Positions 51,101 to 58,226 are shown, counted from the stretch's first letter. The stretch is DNA of 64,000 bases from Brevibacterium casei CIP 102111 (GCF_900169275.1 NZ_FXZC01000003.1:248001-312000); one strand, 5' to 3'. The notes: generated by a model not told the origin, from the letters alone. Translations and numbers: made by a program.

Positions 51101-54100
51101 GCCTTGTCCTGTGCGGCCTTGAGTTTCGCGTCGATCCGCTCCGCCTGCGAGTACAGGTTGCGGAGGTTCGCCTCGAACTTCCGGGCCGACGAGTTCGCGC
51201 GCGACCGGGAACCGCGGGAGAGATCCTGGTTGCCACCCAGGCCGTAGAGACGATCCACGGCGGAGTAACCGCCACTGAGACCACCCGTGACCTGATCGCG
51301 GATACTGCCACGGCGGAGATCCGTGCGGAGATCGGATTGGAGACCAGACACGCGTTCGCGGCGCGCCTGCTCCTCCTTCGCCCGATCCGCCGCGAGTTTC
51401 GCGGCCTTCTCCTCAGACTTCTCCCGATCCTTCGCCGACTTGAGCGACCGTTTCGCAGTCGCGAGCTCGTCCTCCGCGGAACGCACTCGACGCTCCGCAA
51501 TGGCCTTCGCCCGCGCCGACTTCGCATCAGACTTCATCCGGCGCGCGTCACGCAGCCGATCGTTCGCGGAGTCCACCTGCTTCTGAGCGGACGCAATACC
51601 GCCCTTCGCCATGGGGATCGCCCCGGGCATCCGATTGAGAGCCTCGAGGAGGATCTCCCATGACCGACGTGACCCGTCGAGGGGCACATACGCTTCGTCG
51701 ACGTCCATGCGGTCGCCGACGACCCTCCACGTATTCGGGGGCACCATCTCGGCACCCGTGAACCCGCCGGCGGCCATGGGGGTGAGGATGTTGCCGTCGT
51801 GCTGCGCGAAAGGATCCTTGAGCATCCTCGCGCGATCTTCCACGCCCTTGCGGCCGCCGCCGGTCTTCCGAACCTTCTCGTCCTTCGGCGGTTTCCAGAT
51901 GCTCTCCCAGGCTTCCTTGATGGTGACCCAGATTGTCTTATTCGGAAGCTTCTCGACCTTCTCCTTCACGGCCGCCAGATCGTCGTCCGCATCCTTCGTG
52001 TCTGCGTCGACATTGACCTTGACGTTCTTAGGGATGTCGTCGGCCGCGACCTTAGTGTCCTTGGCCTTCTCTTCCGCGGCATCGGACATCCAGGTCTCGA
52101 CAGTCACGTTGTCCGGGATGCCGAGCACCTTGCGTGCCATGTTCTCGGCTTCCTTGGCGTTGAGCCCGAACTTCCCCGCTGTGCTCACCAGGTCGTCGTA
52201 GGTGCGTTGCAGTTGGCCCTGCACCTGCTCCTGTGACGCGCCGTTCTCGGCCATGGAGTTCGCCGCGTCACGACCAGCATCAGCGATACCGAAGAGAACA
52301 TCCTGATTCGCCCGACCCGCTTCGGTGGTGATGTCGAGAGTGCGGCCGTTCTCTGAAACCGCCTTACTGACCTCGTCGATAGCCGCCTCATAAGAGGCCA
52401 TGGCCTCCATCTCGGACTGCTGGATGATTCCGAGGGCCAGGAGACTGTCAAGCATCGACTTCAAGCCGCCTGACGCGTCCTGAGCGGCGTCACCAACCCC
52501 GACGAGGCCTGCAGCGTTCTCCTCGTTTGCGGCCACGGCAGTGGCAACCGCCGCAGGGAGTTCGCCTCGCATCCAGTTCGCGTACTCTTCGTCCTTGAGG
52601 CCAGTGACTCCGAGCTGATTGGCCGTCTCCTGCAAGGCCGCTTTGTAGGCGGGGAACTGCTCGGCGGCGAAGGTGACACTGCGCCCCTGAGCTTCGGCAT
52701 CGGCAGCGATCTTCGCGAATGCGGCCTGAGCCATTTCCGCATTCCCGCCGGTCGCGAGCGAGGCAAGACCCTCGTCGTATGCGGTGATTCCCTCGCTTGC
52801 CTTCTCGAGTTCCTGGCGGCCGGGTTTGATTGCCTCGCGGAATCGCGCAATCCCGGCCGTCCCGTCGTCGGCGTGACGGCCAACAACCTCGAGAGCGTCG
52901 GCCATGTTGTTCACGGCCTGCGAGCCTCCGAGCCAGTCGGTGAACGCATTGCCACCTCCGAACGCCCCGTTGAGGGTTTCGCCGTTCTGGGCAAGGGCGA
53001 TGAGATCGGAGTTGATCTGAGCGAGTCCTGGCATGGTCTTGGACGTCATCTTGTTCGCGGCGGCGTCGATTGCCGTGAATACCGCGACGACAGCCATCGC
53101 CGTGCCTGCGGCCTGCACGAGACCGCGGATCGCGCCAGACGTCTTGCCCGCCACGGCGGCGACGCCACTCAGGGCCCCATCGGAGGACTTAGCGGCCGTC
53201 TTGAGCGTCCCGAAAGCAGTCACAGTCTCAGCGAGCTTCGGGATGATGAGCATGATCCCGCCGACACCGAGTGCAGCAGCTCCCGCGATGCCAGCAACTG
53301 CAGCGCCCATCTTGAGCACAGGCTCAGGGATGGACCCAACGAGATCCACGAAACCGCCGAGCGTCTCCATGGCCCCGGCTACGACGGGTGCGAACGTCCC
53401 GCCGATAGTGATCGCAGTGTCCTTGATGGTGTTGGCCGACATGCGCATCCGAGACTCAGCGGTCTCATACCGTTTCGCAGCTTCCTCGGCGAGGGCGGTG
53501 CCCTTGTCGAACTCGACGTTTCCCTGCTTGAGCGCGTTGCTCAGCACGTCAGATGCCCCAGCGAGACGCAGCAGGGAGTCGGATTCGCGGATGCCCGTGA
53601 TACCCAGGGCGCTCAGGGTCTGGTTGACGTTCTCGCCCGAAGCGTCAGCACGACCGAGACCGGCGATGAACGCATTCAGTGCGCCCGCTGCGTCGTTCTG
53701 CCAGGCAGTGGCGAATTGCTCCGAGGACATGCCGGCGATGCGGGCGAACTCGTCGAGCTTGTCCCCACCGGTTCCGACTTCGTTGGTGATCTTCTTCATC
53801 ACCATGGAGATCGCGGTGCCGCCGGCCTCTGCTTCGATACCCACCGAGGATAGGGCGGTCGCGAGACCGAACACCTGGCCCTCGGTGAGGCCCGACTGCT
53901 TGCCGACCGCGGCGACGCGCATCGACATGTCGACGATCTCGCGCTCTGTGGTCGCGAAGTTGTTGCCGAGGCCGACGATCGCGGCGCCCATGTTGCCGAA
54001 CTTCTTCTGCGAGGTGCCCATGATGTTCGCCAGGCGCGCCAGGGAGGTGGCGGCTTCTTCGGCGGAGAGGTTTGTCGACTCTCCCATGTCGATCATGGTC

Positions 54101-54549
54101 TTCGTGAACGCGACGACATTGCTGGTCTTAATGCCGAGCTGGCCGGCCGCTTCCGCGACTGCGGCGATCTCCTCATGGGAGGCGGGGAGGGTCTTCGCAA
54201 GGCCGCGGAGTCCCTTCTCCACGGCCGCCAACTGGCGGGGTGTTCCGTCGACGGTCTTGAGCACACCAGTCCAGGCGGACTCCCACGACATAGTGGCCCT
54301 CGTTGCGAGCCCCAACGACCCGACGACAACACCGCCGAACGTTGCCGTGGCGGTGCCCGCGGTGGTCATCTCCTGCTCGTACCGCCCGATTGAAGCCATC
54401 GCCTTGCCCGCACCTGTCGCAGACTTGTCCCACGCGGTCTCGGTCTCCCGGGCGGCATCAACGGCGGACTTTCCCGCAGCGGCCATGTCGGCCTTGAACT
54501 GGTTGACCTTCGCCGAGAGGACGACGCTGACGCTGCGGGATACGGCCAT
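48109..54549 (-). CDS. Phage tail tape measure protein with two murein-hydrolase domains, 2146 aa
   Basis: Sets tail length and is ejected into the host. The start (SVSVVLSAKVNQFKADMAAA) and ATRATMSWESAWTGVLKTVD are TP901-type tape-measure sequence. TMs lie near residues 410-440 (LKMGAAVAGIAGAAALGVGG). A coiled coil spans ~950-1100 and an 11-residue repeat ~1410-1487. Near residue 1750, SGYRGGSTTVSGNRSLHSGG...YAVDLGG and NHVHWA resemble an M15-type peptidase. Near 1953, WLVNKESSWNPNAQNPTSTA-YGLFQF is a lytic-transglycosylase (SLT) domain. AGGAGG precedes ATG 54549. Confidence 0.93.
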   Translation of the reverse strand: MAVSRSVSVVLSAKVNQFKADMAAAGKSAVDAARETETAWDKSATGAGKAMASIGRYEQEMTTAGTATATFGGVVVGSLGLATRATMSWESAWTGVLKTVDGTPRQLAAVEKGLRGLAKTLPASHEEIAAVAEAAGQLGIKTSNVVAFTKTMIDMGESTNLSAEEAATSLARLANIMGTSQKKFGNMGAAIVGLGNNFATTEREIVDMSMRVAAVGKQSGLTEGQVFGLATALSSVGIEAEAGGTAISMVMKKITNEVGTGGDKLDEFARIAGMSSEQFATAWQNDAAGALNAFIAGLGRADASGENVNQTLSALGITGIRESDSLLRLAGASDVLSNALKQGNVEFDKGTALAEEAAKRYETAESRMRMSANTIKDTAITIGGTFAPVVAGAMETLGGFVDLVGSIPEPVLKMGAAVAGIAGAAALGVGGIMLIIPKLAETVTAFGTLKTAAKSSDGALSGVAAVAGKTSGAIRGLVQAAGTAMAVVAVFTAIDAAANKMTSKTMPGLAQINSDLIALAQNGETLNGAFGGGNAFTDWLGGSQAVNNMADALEVVGRHADDGTAGIARFREAIKPGRQELEKASEGITAYDEGLASLATGGNAEMAQAAFAKIAADAEAQGRSVTFAAEQFPAYKAALQETANQLGVTGLKDEEYANWMRGELPAAVATAVAANEENAAGLVGVGDAAQDASGGLKSMLDSLLALGIIQQSEMEAMASYEAAIDEVSKAVSENGRTLDITTEAGRANQDVLFGIADAGRDAANSMAENGASQEQVQGQLQRTYDDLVSTAGKFGLNAKEAENMARKVLGIPDNVTVETWMSDAAEEKAKDTKVAADDIPKNVKVNVDADTKDADDDLAAVKEKVEKLPNKTIWVTIKEAWESIWKPPKDEKVRKTGGGRKGVEDRARMLKDPFAQHDGNILTPMAAGGFTGAEMVPPNTWRVVGDRMDVDEAYVPLDGSRRSWEILLEALNRMPGAIPMAKGGIASAQKQVDSANDRLRDARRMKSDAKSARAKAIAERRVRSAEDELATAKRSLKSAKDREKSEEKAAKLAADRAKEEQARRERVSGLQSDLRTDLRRGSIRDQVTGGLSGGYSAVDRLYGLGGNQDLSRGSRSRANSSARKFEANLRNLYSQAERIDAKLKAAQDKAQELKGIKSSVVNSLLNGRDLDVGTFSTNVGGKWVTGSNLGQAAKSLRVDVGAMKAFAGKLKKLVQLGVPGAIVQEIAQAGVVEGSNMADSFIDATAADRKSYLGAWAEYEQYANQAGQYVTEGFYKGGSAAADGVVRGLEGKKKNVETAIANLAKVMESTFKSVLGIRSPSTVMAELGGFTAEGLVQGMLGGVSDVQSAAAMLGAAAVPAMGPVSMDVGVSPVVADDEGLAGLAMQDMSATTLDAMSTMQSAVAEGWAGMLSQTQAAQAGMLTDTQAKQTGMLSATQSSQQSMLAQTQAQQSGMLATTQQSQLGMLTNVQAQQEQMRATIAAKQLGSRTALTSEQEAMRAVMADKQGQMRAQNLTDFESMRLTTSQKLRDMRTNADGTMIGFRADYGAHLGSMKASNREAFGAMSSASNAAFDAIRAGMNAEMRGARPELGTNLNRLIAVFASFTAEVNKAFGDVGVKLKAPNALKFESGGVMPGYTPGRDVHEFYSPTAGNLYLSGGEAIMRPEWTRAMGGEAGVKAQNDAARQGRLDDLLHMQTGGGAFVSGGVYGPVPGVNAFADSGVWRGLYGIVKKQFPSARLNSGYRGGSTTVSGNRSLHSGGYAVDLGGPLQQIFDFLYNNYRNSSEIIYSPANGRQIKNGRPYTYSGAVRAIHWNHVHWANRSVPAGGAADMTPGAFGDEFMPMSHPFLDRAGVSAGSDLSASYGLAAQKLTQQIYAKHAKLLPSGVAGQLGKGIMSQVSEGLVGKAKEFGKTAGASGADFSNVANGPVKQMAKQMLEAMGWGDQWGDLNWLVNKESSWNPNAQNPTSTAYGLFQFLNGTWGTVGGQKTSDPRKQIEYGLKYIKQRYGDVRGARRFWERNNWYEGGTRAARRGLAVVGENGPELVNFAGGEQVMSNPDSMRFMAENRMYVPTQRGMQFDQAAFTRAVADAVTANGVSPESIAAAMNGVRFTLKAGQHEFDAAVVTAVGTGYDQSVSRRSKSSQKIGAI
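50091..50322 (-). repeat. 33-bp coding repeat (11-residue) in the tape measure
   Basis: Met codons fall exactly 33 bp apart at 50322, 50289, 50256, 50223, 50190, 50157 and 50124. Each unit reads roughly MLxxTQAxQxG. Seven or so degenerate hendecads follow one another without gaps, a period that forms a straight or right-handed coiled coil rather than heptads. The number of units should affect tape length. Confidence 0.88.
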
Positions 54550-54595
54550 GTCGGTGACCTCCTATATGATTCGGGTACTACTGAAGGGGTGACGA

Positions 54596-54919
54596 ATGGC
54601 CAGAACGAGTAGGCATGGCGACCAATACAAGCCGGTGACGGATTACTCGGGGGTGCGCCCGAAAGGCATTTCGCCTGAGGCGCGAGAACGCAGCTATGCG
54701 AGGCTCAAGAAGGCTTCGATACTTCTGTTGCTCATCGGTATCTGCGGGATTGTCGCGTATGCCGTCATTGCCTTGGCGTCCAACCTGCTCCTCCCGCAAA
54801 CGGCTTCGCCAGTCGTCTACTGGATCGCAACTGCCCTGACCGCGATTTGCTTGTTCGCGGGGGTAGTTAGTCTCGTTGCCGCACCGATTGTCAGACTTGT
54901 TGCGGCCCTCAAGCTGTGA
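54596..54919 (+). CDS. Rightward two-TM membrane protein (moron candidate), 107 aa
   Basis: The only prophage gene here on the plus strand. The N-terminus is basic and soluble (ARTSRHGDQYKPVTDYSGVR, SYARLKKA), followed by two TM helices (SILLLLIGICGIVAYAVIAL, VVYWIATALTAICLFAGVVS). AAGGGG precedes ATG 54596, and TATGAT at 54565-54570 could be its -10. Its stop abuts the GT stop on the other strand in TGATCA, and its promoter overlaps the tape-measure start. Such inserts are usually lysogen-expressed and include superinfection-exclusion proteins; the actual role is unknown. Confidence 0.8.
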   Translation: MARTSRHGDQYKPVTDYSGVRPKGISPEARERSYARLKKASILLLLIGICGIVAYAVIALASNLLLPQTASPVVYWIATALTAICLFAGVVSLVAAPIVRLVAALKL

Positions 54920-55264
54920 TCACTCGTCGCGGACGACGTAGGTCTTCTCACCGGGCAGGGGTTTCTTCGAGTTGTCCCGGTGCTCCTCGATCTCCGAGCA
55001 CCCCATGCACCGTGTGGTGCGAATGTCGTAATCGTGCGGGTGCTCCCCCGACGACATGGACATGGGTTGGCCGCATCCCTGGCACAGGTCCGCCTCATAC
55101 AGGGTGAGCGCCAGAGCGAACGCGCGATCGCGCGCGGTCCACTTCTTCCCCGGCTTCCGTTCCCCACGCAGCACGGACACGGGTGACCCCCATGCCCGTG
55201 CCGTGCGTGTCTCAGTGAGGGAACTCAGTCCCCGTCCGTTTTGCCAGGCTTCGACGATTTTGGG
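54920..55264 (-). CDS. Tail assembly chaperone GT extension (-1 frameshift product)
   Basis: Read in the -1 frame from the slippery site, this is open with no stop to 54920 and adds 112 residues to G: IVEAWQNGRGLSSLTETRTA through the GKKWTARDRAFALALTLYEA helix to two Cys pairs (CQGCG, CMGC) that probably bind zinc. A GTG at 55180 is in this frame, but the sequence upstream of it reads as natural protein, so a G-GT fusion of about 319 residues is the better model. It helps polymerise tail tube around the tape measure. Confidence 0.85.
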   Translation of the reverse strand, partial: PKIVEAWQNGRGLSSLTETRTARAWGSPVSVLRGERKPGKKWTARDRAFALALTLYEADLCQGCGQPMSMSSGEHPHDYDIRTTRCMGCSEIEEHRDNSKKPLPGEKTYVVRDE

Positions 55265-55878
55265 ATGAACGACCCCGGATCCGTGGACGTCAGGTCGTAG
55301 AACGCGGCCTGCAGCTTATCCACCTGCGGTGCCCCGATCTTGTCGACCACCTGGCGCATCTGGTCAATGGTGAACACGGGCTGACCTGTGTCTGTCACGA
55401 TTGCGTGGACCATCGTGTGAAGTCCGGCCTCGAATTGGATGATCGAGTTAGAGGCCTGCGATGCCGCGCGGCGGACAGCCTCCTTGACTTCCTTTCCGTC
55501 AGTCACCTCTGCTCGGCGGCACTCCTCACGGGCGTATGCGGCCGCATCCTTCGCGGCCTGGTCAGCCCTCTCGCGGCACTCCTTCCGTGCTTCCTTAGCG
55601 ATCGCGTCAATGGCATCCGAGTCGAGCGCCTGCACCGTGAACACCACAGCAGAGTCCTCGAGTTCGGCGAGTAGGCGCTCCTGCTTCTCGAGGAGTTCAG
55701 CCTTCTCGGCACCAGCAGTGAGATCCTGCTCGCCGCCGTTCTCGTCCTCACCGAACGCCGCGAGATCCTCCTCGACAGCGATGAGTTCACCCGCCAGGTC
55801 AGCGCGCTGGAAGATCGTCACCTTCGTCTGCGCGGTGCGGATGCCGGCAATGAACTCGTCCGGGTTGAAATCAGTCAT
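55225..55878 (-). CDS. Tail assembly chaperone G, 217 aa
   Basis: First of the frameshifting pair between major tail and tape measure. It is charged and helical: GELIAVEEDLAAFGEDENGG, AEKAELLEKQERLLAELEDS, KEARKECRERADQAAKDAAA. It ends in the Ser/Lys-rich SSKPGKTDGD after the slip site. GGAGG lies eight bases before ATG 55878. Most ribosomes end at 55225; a minority slip to make G-GT. Confidence 0.88.
   Translation of the reverse strand: MTDFNPDEFIAGIRTAQTKVTIFQRADLAGELIAVEEDLAAFGEDENGGEQDLTAGAEKAELLEKQERLLAELEDSAVVFTVQALDSDAIDAIAKEARKECRERADQAAKDAAAYAREECRRAEVTDGKEVKEAVRRAASQASNSIIQFEAGLHTMVHAIVTDTGQPVFTIDQMRQVVDKIGAPQVDKLQAAFYDLTSTDPGSFIPKSSKPGKTDGD
55258..55264 (-). promoter_or_regulatory. 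Programmed -1 frameshift site CCCAAAA
   Basis: In the zero frame of G the codons are ATC-CCA-AAA, so the heptamer C-CCA-AAA fits X-XXY-YYZ exactly. After a -1 slip the next codon is ATC and the frame runs open to the GT stop. The position, between G and GT just before the tape measure, is conserved in siphoviruses. Confidence 0.9.
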
Positions 55879-55927
55879 GTCTCATTCCTCCATGTGAAAG
55901 CGTGTGGGATCTCCATGTAGGGGTGTG

Positions 55928-55962
55928 CCCGTGGGCAGGCCATGGAGGAACCTGCCCACGGG
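55928..55962 (-). terminator. Strong hairpin between the major tail gene and G
   Basis: CCCGTGGGCAGG and CCTGCCCACGGG form a perfect 12-bp stem with an 11-base loop. No U-run follows, so it may attenuate rather than end transcription, keeping the abundant tail-tube message higher than the chaperone message. Confidence 0.65.
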
Positions 55963-55977
55963 GGTCTTAGGGTGCGG

Positions 55978-56499
55978 TCAGCCGCCGACCGGTGCTTCGG
56001 CGACGATGCCGTGGAGTTCCATCGACTGGAACGCCGCAGTGATCTTCCGCTTCGTGTATCCCGTCCGGTCGACGTGCTGCGGGTGGTCGGCGATGCCGTG
56101 GAAGTACTCGTACTCATCGCCGGCCGCCCACGGGTCCGTGGAGAGCTTGTCGTTGTCGCGCTGCACGATGTACACCTGCGTGCCCTTGTGCTTCACGGCC
56201 TCGAACGCCTTGCCGGCATCGGAGGTGAGGTCGAGGTGCTTGTCGTCCCCGAACTCGAGGAACAGGGTGAACTCGATGGTGCCGTTCTCTGCGCCCCAGG
56301 TGGCCGCGTTTCCGGGCTGGCAGAGCGCCTTCTCATCGACGGACTCGGAGGTCGCGGCACCGACGTTGTAGTCGCTGGCGAGGATCGCGCACGAGGCTTC
56401 GATGCCAGCGGTGAGCTCGGCCATGGTGATCGCCTTCGGATCGGCCGGAGCCTTGGGGAGGATGGTGACTTTGGTCTTGCCGTCTGCGAGTGAACGCAT
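55978..56499 (-). CDS. Major tail (tube) protein, 173 aa
   Basis: GKTKVTILPKAPADPKAITM, then DYNVGAATSESVDEKALCQP, LFLEFGDDKHLDLTSDAGKA and DEYEYFHGIADHPQHVDRTG resemble actinophage major tail proteins. The position (downstream of the tail terminator, upstream of G/GT) and the strong hairpin after it fit a highly expressed tube subunit. Confidence 0.85.
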   Translation of the reverse strand: MRSLADGKTKVTILPKAPADPKAITMAELTAGIEASCAILASDYNVGAATSESVDEKALCQPGNAATWGAENGTIEFTLFLEFGDDKHLDLTSDAGKAFEAVKHKGTQVYIVQRDNDKLSTDPWAAGDEYEYFHGIADHPQHVDRTGYTKRKITAAFQSMELHGIVAEAPVGG

Positions 56500-56501
56500 G
56501 G

Positions 56502-56705
56502 TTACTTGCCTTCCTGCTTAGCGACCGCCTCAACGACAGAGGCGACCTGTGGGGTGGTGGTGTTGCGATCCCTGCGTTCCTGCTGCGGGGTGCGTGAGAG
56601 GGTGTCGGGGAAGAGATCGAAGTGGGATTCGGGCACCTTGTACGGGAGCTTTTCCCCGGTGCGCTTGTCGTAGGCGTGCTTGAAGTTGCCGGAGTTGTCG
56701 GCCAT
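56502..56705 (-). CDS. Phage small protein upstream of the major tail gene, 67 aa
   Basis: ATG 56705 (ADNSGNFKHAYDKRTGEKLP, YKVPESHFDLFPD) has AAAGG upstream. The C-terminus is charged and helical. Not recognised. It is the first gene after the HNH terminator hairpin, carries the same leader (TTTCTCAT.CCCGAA) as the endolysin, and shares a two-base junction with the major tail gene. Confidence 0.7.
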   Translation of the reverse strand: MADNSGNFKHAYDKRTGEKLPYKVPESHFDLFPDTLSRTPQQERRDRNTTTPQVASVVEAVAKQEGK

Positions 56706-56728
56706 GTCGGCACCTTTCGGGCATGAGA

Positions 56729-56753
56729 AAGGCCCGGAGGTCATCCGGGCCTT
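56729..56753 (-). terminator. Hairpin after the HNH gene
   Basis: AAGGCCCGGA and TCCGGGCCTT form a perfect 10-bp stem with a 5-base loop. On the minus strand TTTCTCATGCCCGAAAGG follows, very like the leader at 40608. It separates the HNH gene from the tail genes. Confidence 0.8.
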
Positions 56754-56773
56754 GATTGGTAGGGGCTATTCGG

Positions 56774-57337
56774 TTATGCGACGCGATCGCGGTCGTTGTG
56801 GGTGAAGAGTTCAAGACGTTTCAACCGGGCCACTTCACCTGCGACCTCGGGTGTTGGGTGGCTGCCCAGGAGGTAGACCGTTCCGTTGTGCACGACCCGC
56901 GCGTGCCACTTGTTCCGCTTGCGCGTGACGCCGATATATCCGCTCGTGTTGTCCTTGCGGAGTCGGTTCACGTGCTCGAGGTTCTGCTTCCGAGTGGTGA
57001 TGCGAAGATGGTCGGGGTTAACGCACGCTCGGTTCCCGCATATATGATCCACGTCCATGCCCTCCGGTGCGGGACTGCCGTGGAGCTTGAGCGCGTAACG
57101 GTGCGCGGTCACTTGTTTGCCCGCAGATGGACTGAACTTCCCATATCCGGCACGCTTGGCTCCGGTCCAGTTCCAGCATGAGCCAGTCTTCTCGACCTTC
57201 TCCCAGAAGCGATCAGCAGTCGTCTTGCGGGGCGGTAGCGAGCCAGCCTTCTTGGCTCGCCGGTAATGCATGTCACACATTCCCCGCATGATTGCTGAGC
57301 GATCGCATCCCTCACCGGTACATGTACGCTTGGTCAT
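56774..57337 (-). CDS. Free-standing HNH homing-type endonuclease with AP2-like domain, 187 aa
   Basis: The N-terminal CTGEGCDRSAIMRGMCDMHY has zinc-finger-like Cys/His. The middle is an HNH nuclease: GMDVDHICGNRACVNPDHLR with the DH, N and H residues. The C-terminal SGYIGVTRKRNKWHARVVHN (AP2/ERF-like) should bind DNA. It lies between tail-terminator and tail genes and is closed by its own terminator, so it is a mobile intruder (homing endonuclease) rather than a packaging HNH, which normally sits near the terminase. Target unknown. Confidence 0.88.
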   Translation of the reverse strand: MTKRTCTGEGCDRSAIMRGMCDMHYRRAKKAGSLPPRKTTADRFWEKVEKTGSCWNWTGAKRAGYGKFSPSAGKQVTAHRYALKLHGSPAPEGMDVDHICGNRACVNPDHLRITTRKQNLEHVNRLRKDNTSGYIGVTRKRNKWHARVVHNGTVYLLGSHPTPEVAGEVARLKRLELFTHNDRDRVA

Positions 57338-57364
57338 GGAATCACTTCCTCGAGTGGTTTCCGT

Positions 57365-57393
57365 GCTCCCGGCTGTTGACGCAGCGCGGGAGC
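57365..57393 (-). terminator. Hairpin upstream of the HNH gene
   Basis: GCTCCCG (57365-57371) and CGGGAGC (57387-57393) form a 7-bp stem around a 15-base loop, between the tail-terminator stop and the HNH start. It could end the head transcript, leaving the HNH gene with its own promoter. Confidence 0.45.
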
Positions 57394-57458
57394 CTTTCAG
57401 TTAGGTCGCTCGTAGCTTGCTCGTGCCCGTCCAGGAAGCACCGATCCGGCGCGCTGAT

Positions 57459-57863
57459 TCAGGGTTGCTGGTAGTCGAATGCGAGCGGCTGGTAGAACCG
57501 GGCGGGTGCTACTTGGTCGTCGAACCGGACGGGCACGTGAGGTTCCGTGTGCCGGTACTCCCCGCCACCCGGCGTGGGTGTGCGGTTGAGTTTCCGGATG
57601 ACCTCTTGGGAGAGGTTGCGCACGGTGCCCGCAGTCGCCCCGGCAGTGGTGACGTGGAGCGTGCCGGCGGTCTCCTGCGCCGAGTAGTCGAGGGGTTGCT
57701 CGGGGTGTTCGCGCAGTGGTCCCGTCCACACGGCCAGGTAGGGCTTGATCCACCCGCCCGTCGTGGTGGGCGCTGACCCGGGGACGGCACCGTCGTAGAC
57801 GTCCACGCCGATCGTTCTCAACCGTGCCAGCGTCCACGTGGTGAGGGTGATGGTGTCCGTGAC
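57459..57863 (-). CDS. Phage tail terminator protein, start codon unusual, ~134 aa
   Basis: The last connector, capping the tail tube. ARLRTIGVDVYDGAVPGSAP, KPYLAVWTGPLREHP and GTVRNLSQEVIRKLN fit tail-terminator proteins, and the gene order agrees. The natural N-terminus appears to be TDTITLTTWTLARLRTIGVD. At its head stands GTC (57863-57861), with GGAGG nine bases upstream. No ATG or GTG lies in frame; CTG 57830 and TTG 57821 are the alternatives, without ribosome sites. The upstream gene ends TGA-CCT-GTC in the same frame. Confidence 0.75.
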   Translation of the reverse strand, partial: VTDTITLTTWTLARLRTIGVDVYDGAVPGSAPTTTGGWIKPYLAVWTGPLREHPEQPLDYSAQETAGTLHVTTAGATAGTVRNLSQEVIRKLNRTPTPGGGEYRHTEPHVPVRFDDQVAPARFYQPLAFDYQQP

Positions 57864-57866
57864 AGG

Positions 57867-58226
57867 TCACCCCCTCCATGTGCCGTCGATGAGCCGCCCC
57901 ATGGCTTCCTCGAACCCTGCGGCGCGCCGGTCGAATGCGGGACCAAGGAACGGCTGCGGGGCCATGCGGCTCGTCCCGGTTTCGACGAACAGCCCGTAGT
58001 TGGCTGTGGGACCGATCTCCGCCGACGATTCGCCGCCCTGGTTGGACAGGTCGTAGCCGATGGAGTTGCGGAGGTTGCCAGTATCAACCGGGGCGAACAC
58101 TTTCGCGTCAGCGGTGATGTCGGCGGCGGTCTTGGCGACCACGTCGCGTGCCCCTGCCTGGGCTTGAGCACCCATGGCGGTGAGGTCTTCGCCGAGGCGG
58201 CGGAGTTCGTTGGAGTTCGCGTTCAC
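57867..58226 (-). CDS. HK97-gp10-like head-tail connector, 119 aa
   Basis: NELRRLGEDLTAMGAQAQAG, VFAPVDTGNLRNSIGYDLSN, NYGLFVETGTSRMAPQPFLG and FEEAMGRLIDGTWRG match the HK97-gp10 connector family. GTG 58226 follows GGAGG and overlaps the upstream stop as GTGA. Its stop is TGA followed by C, a leaky context, with the tail terminator next in the same frame. Confidence 0.87.
   Translation of the reverse strand: MNANSNELRRLGEDLTAMGAQAQAGARDVVAKTAADITADAKVFAPVDTGNLRNSIGYDLSNQGGESSAEIGPTANYGLFVETGTSRMAPQPFLGPAFDRRAAGFEEAMGRLIDGTWRG

Noticed and set aside
53033..54592. 519-codon plus-strand frame opposite the tape measure
   Set aside because: Antisense shadow; ends at the tape-measure start and has no phage-protein features.
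56774..57337. HNH protein as part of the DNA-packaging complex
   Set aside because: Packaging HNH proteins sit beside the terminase; this one is in the tail region with an AP2-like domain.
57397..57879. 160-codon minus-strand frame over the tail terminator
   Set aside because: Arg/His/Pro-rich shadow in the wrong frame; the overlapping frame has connector-type sequence.
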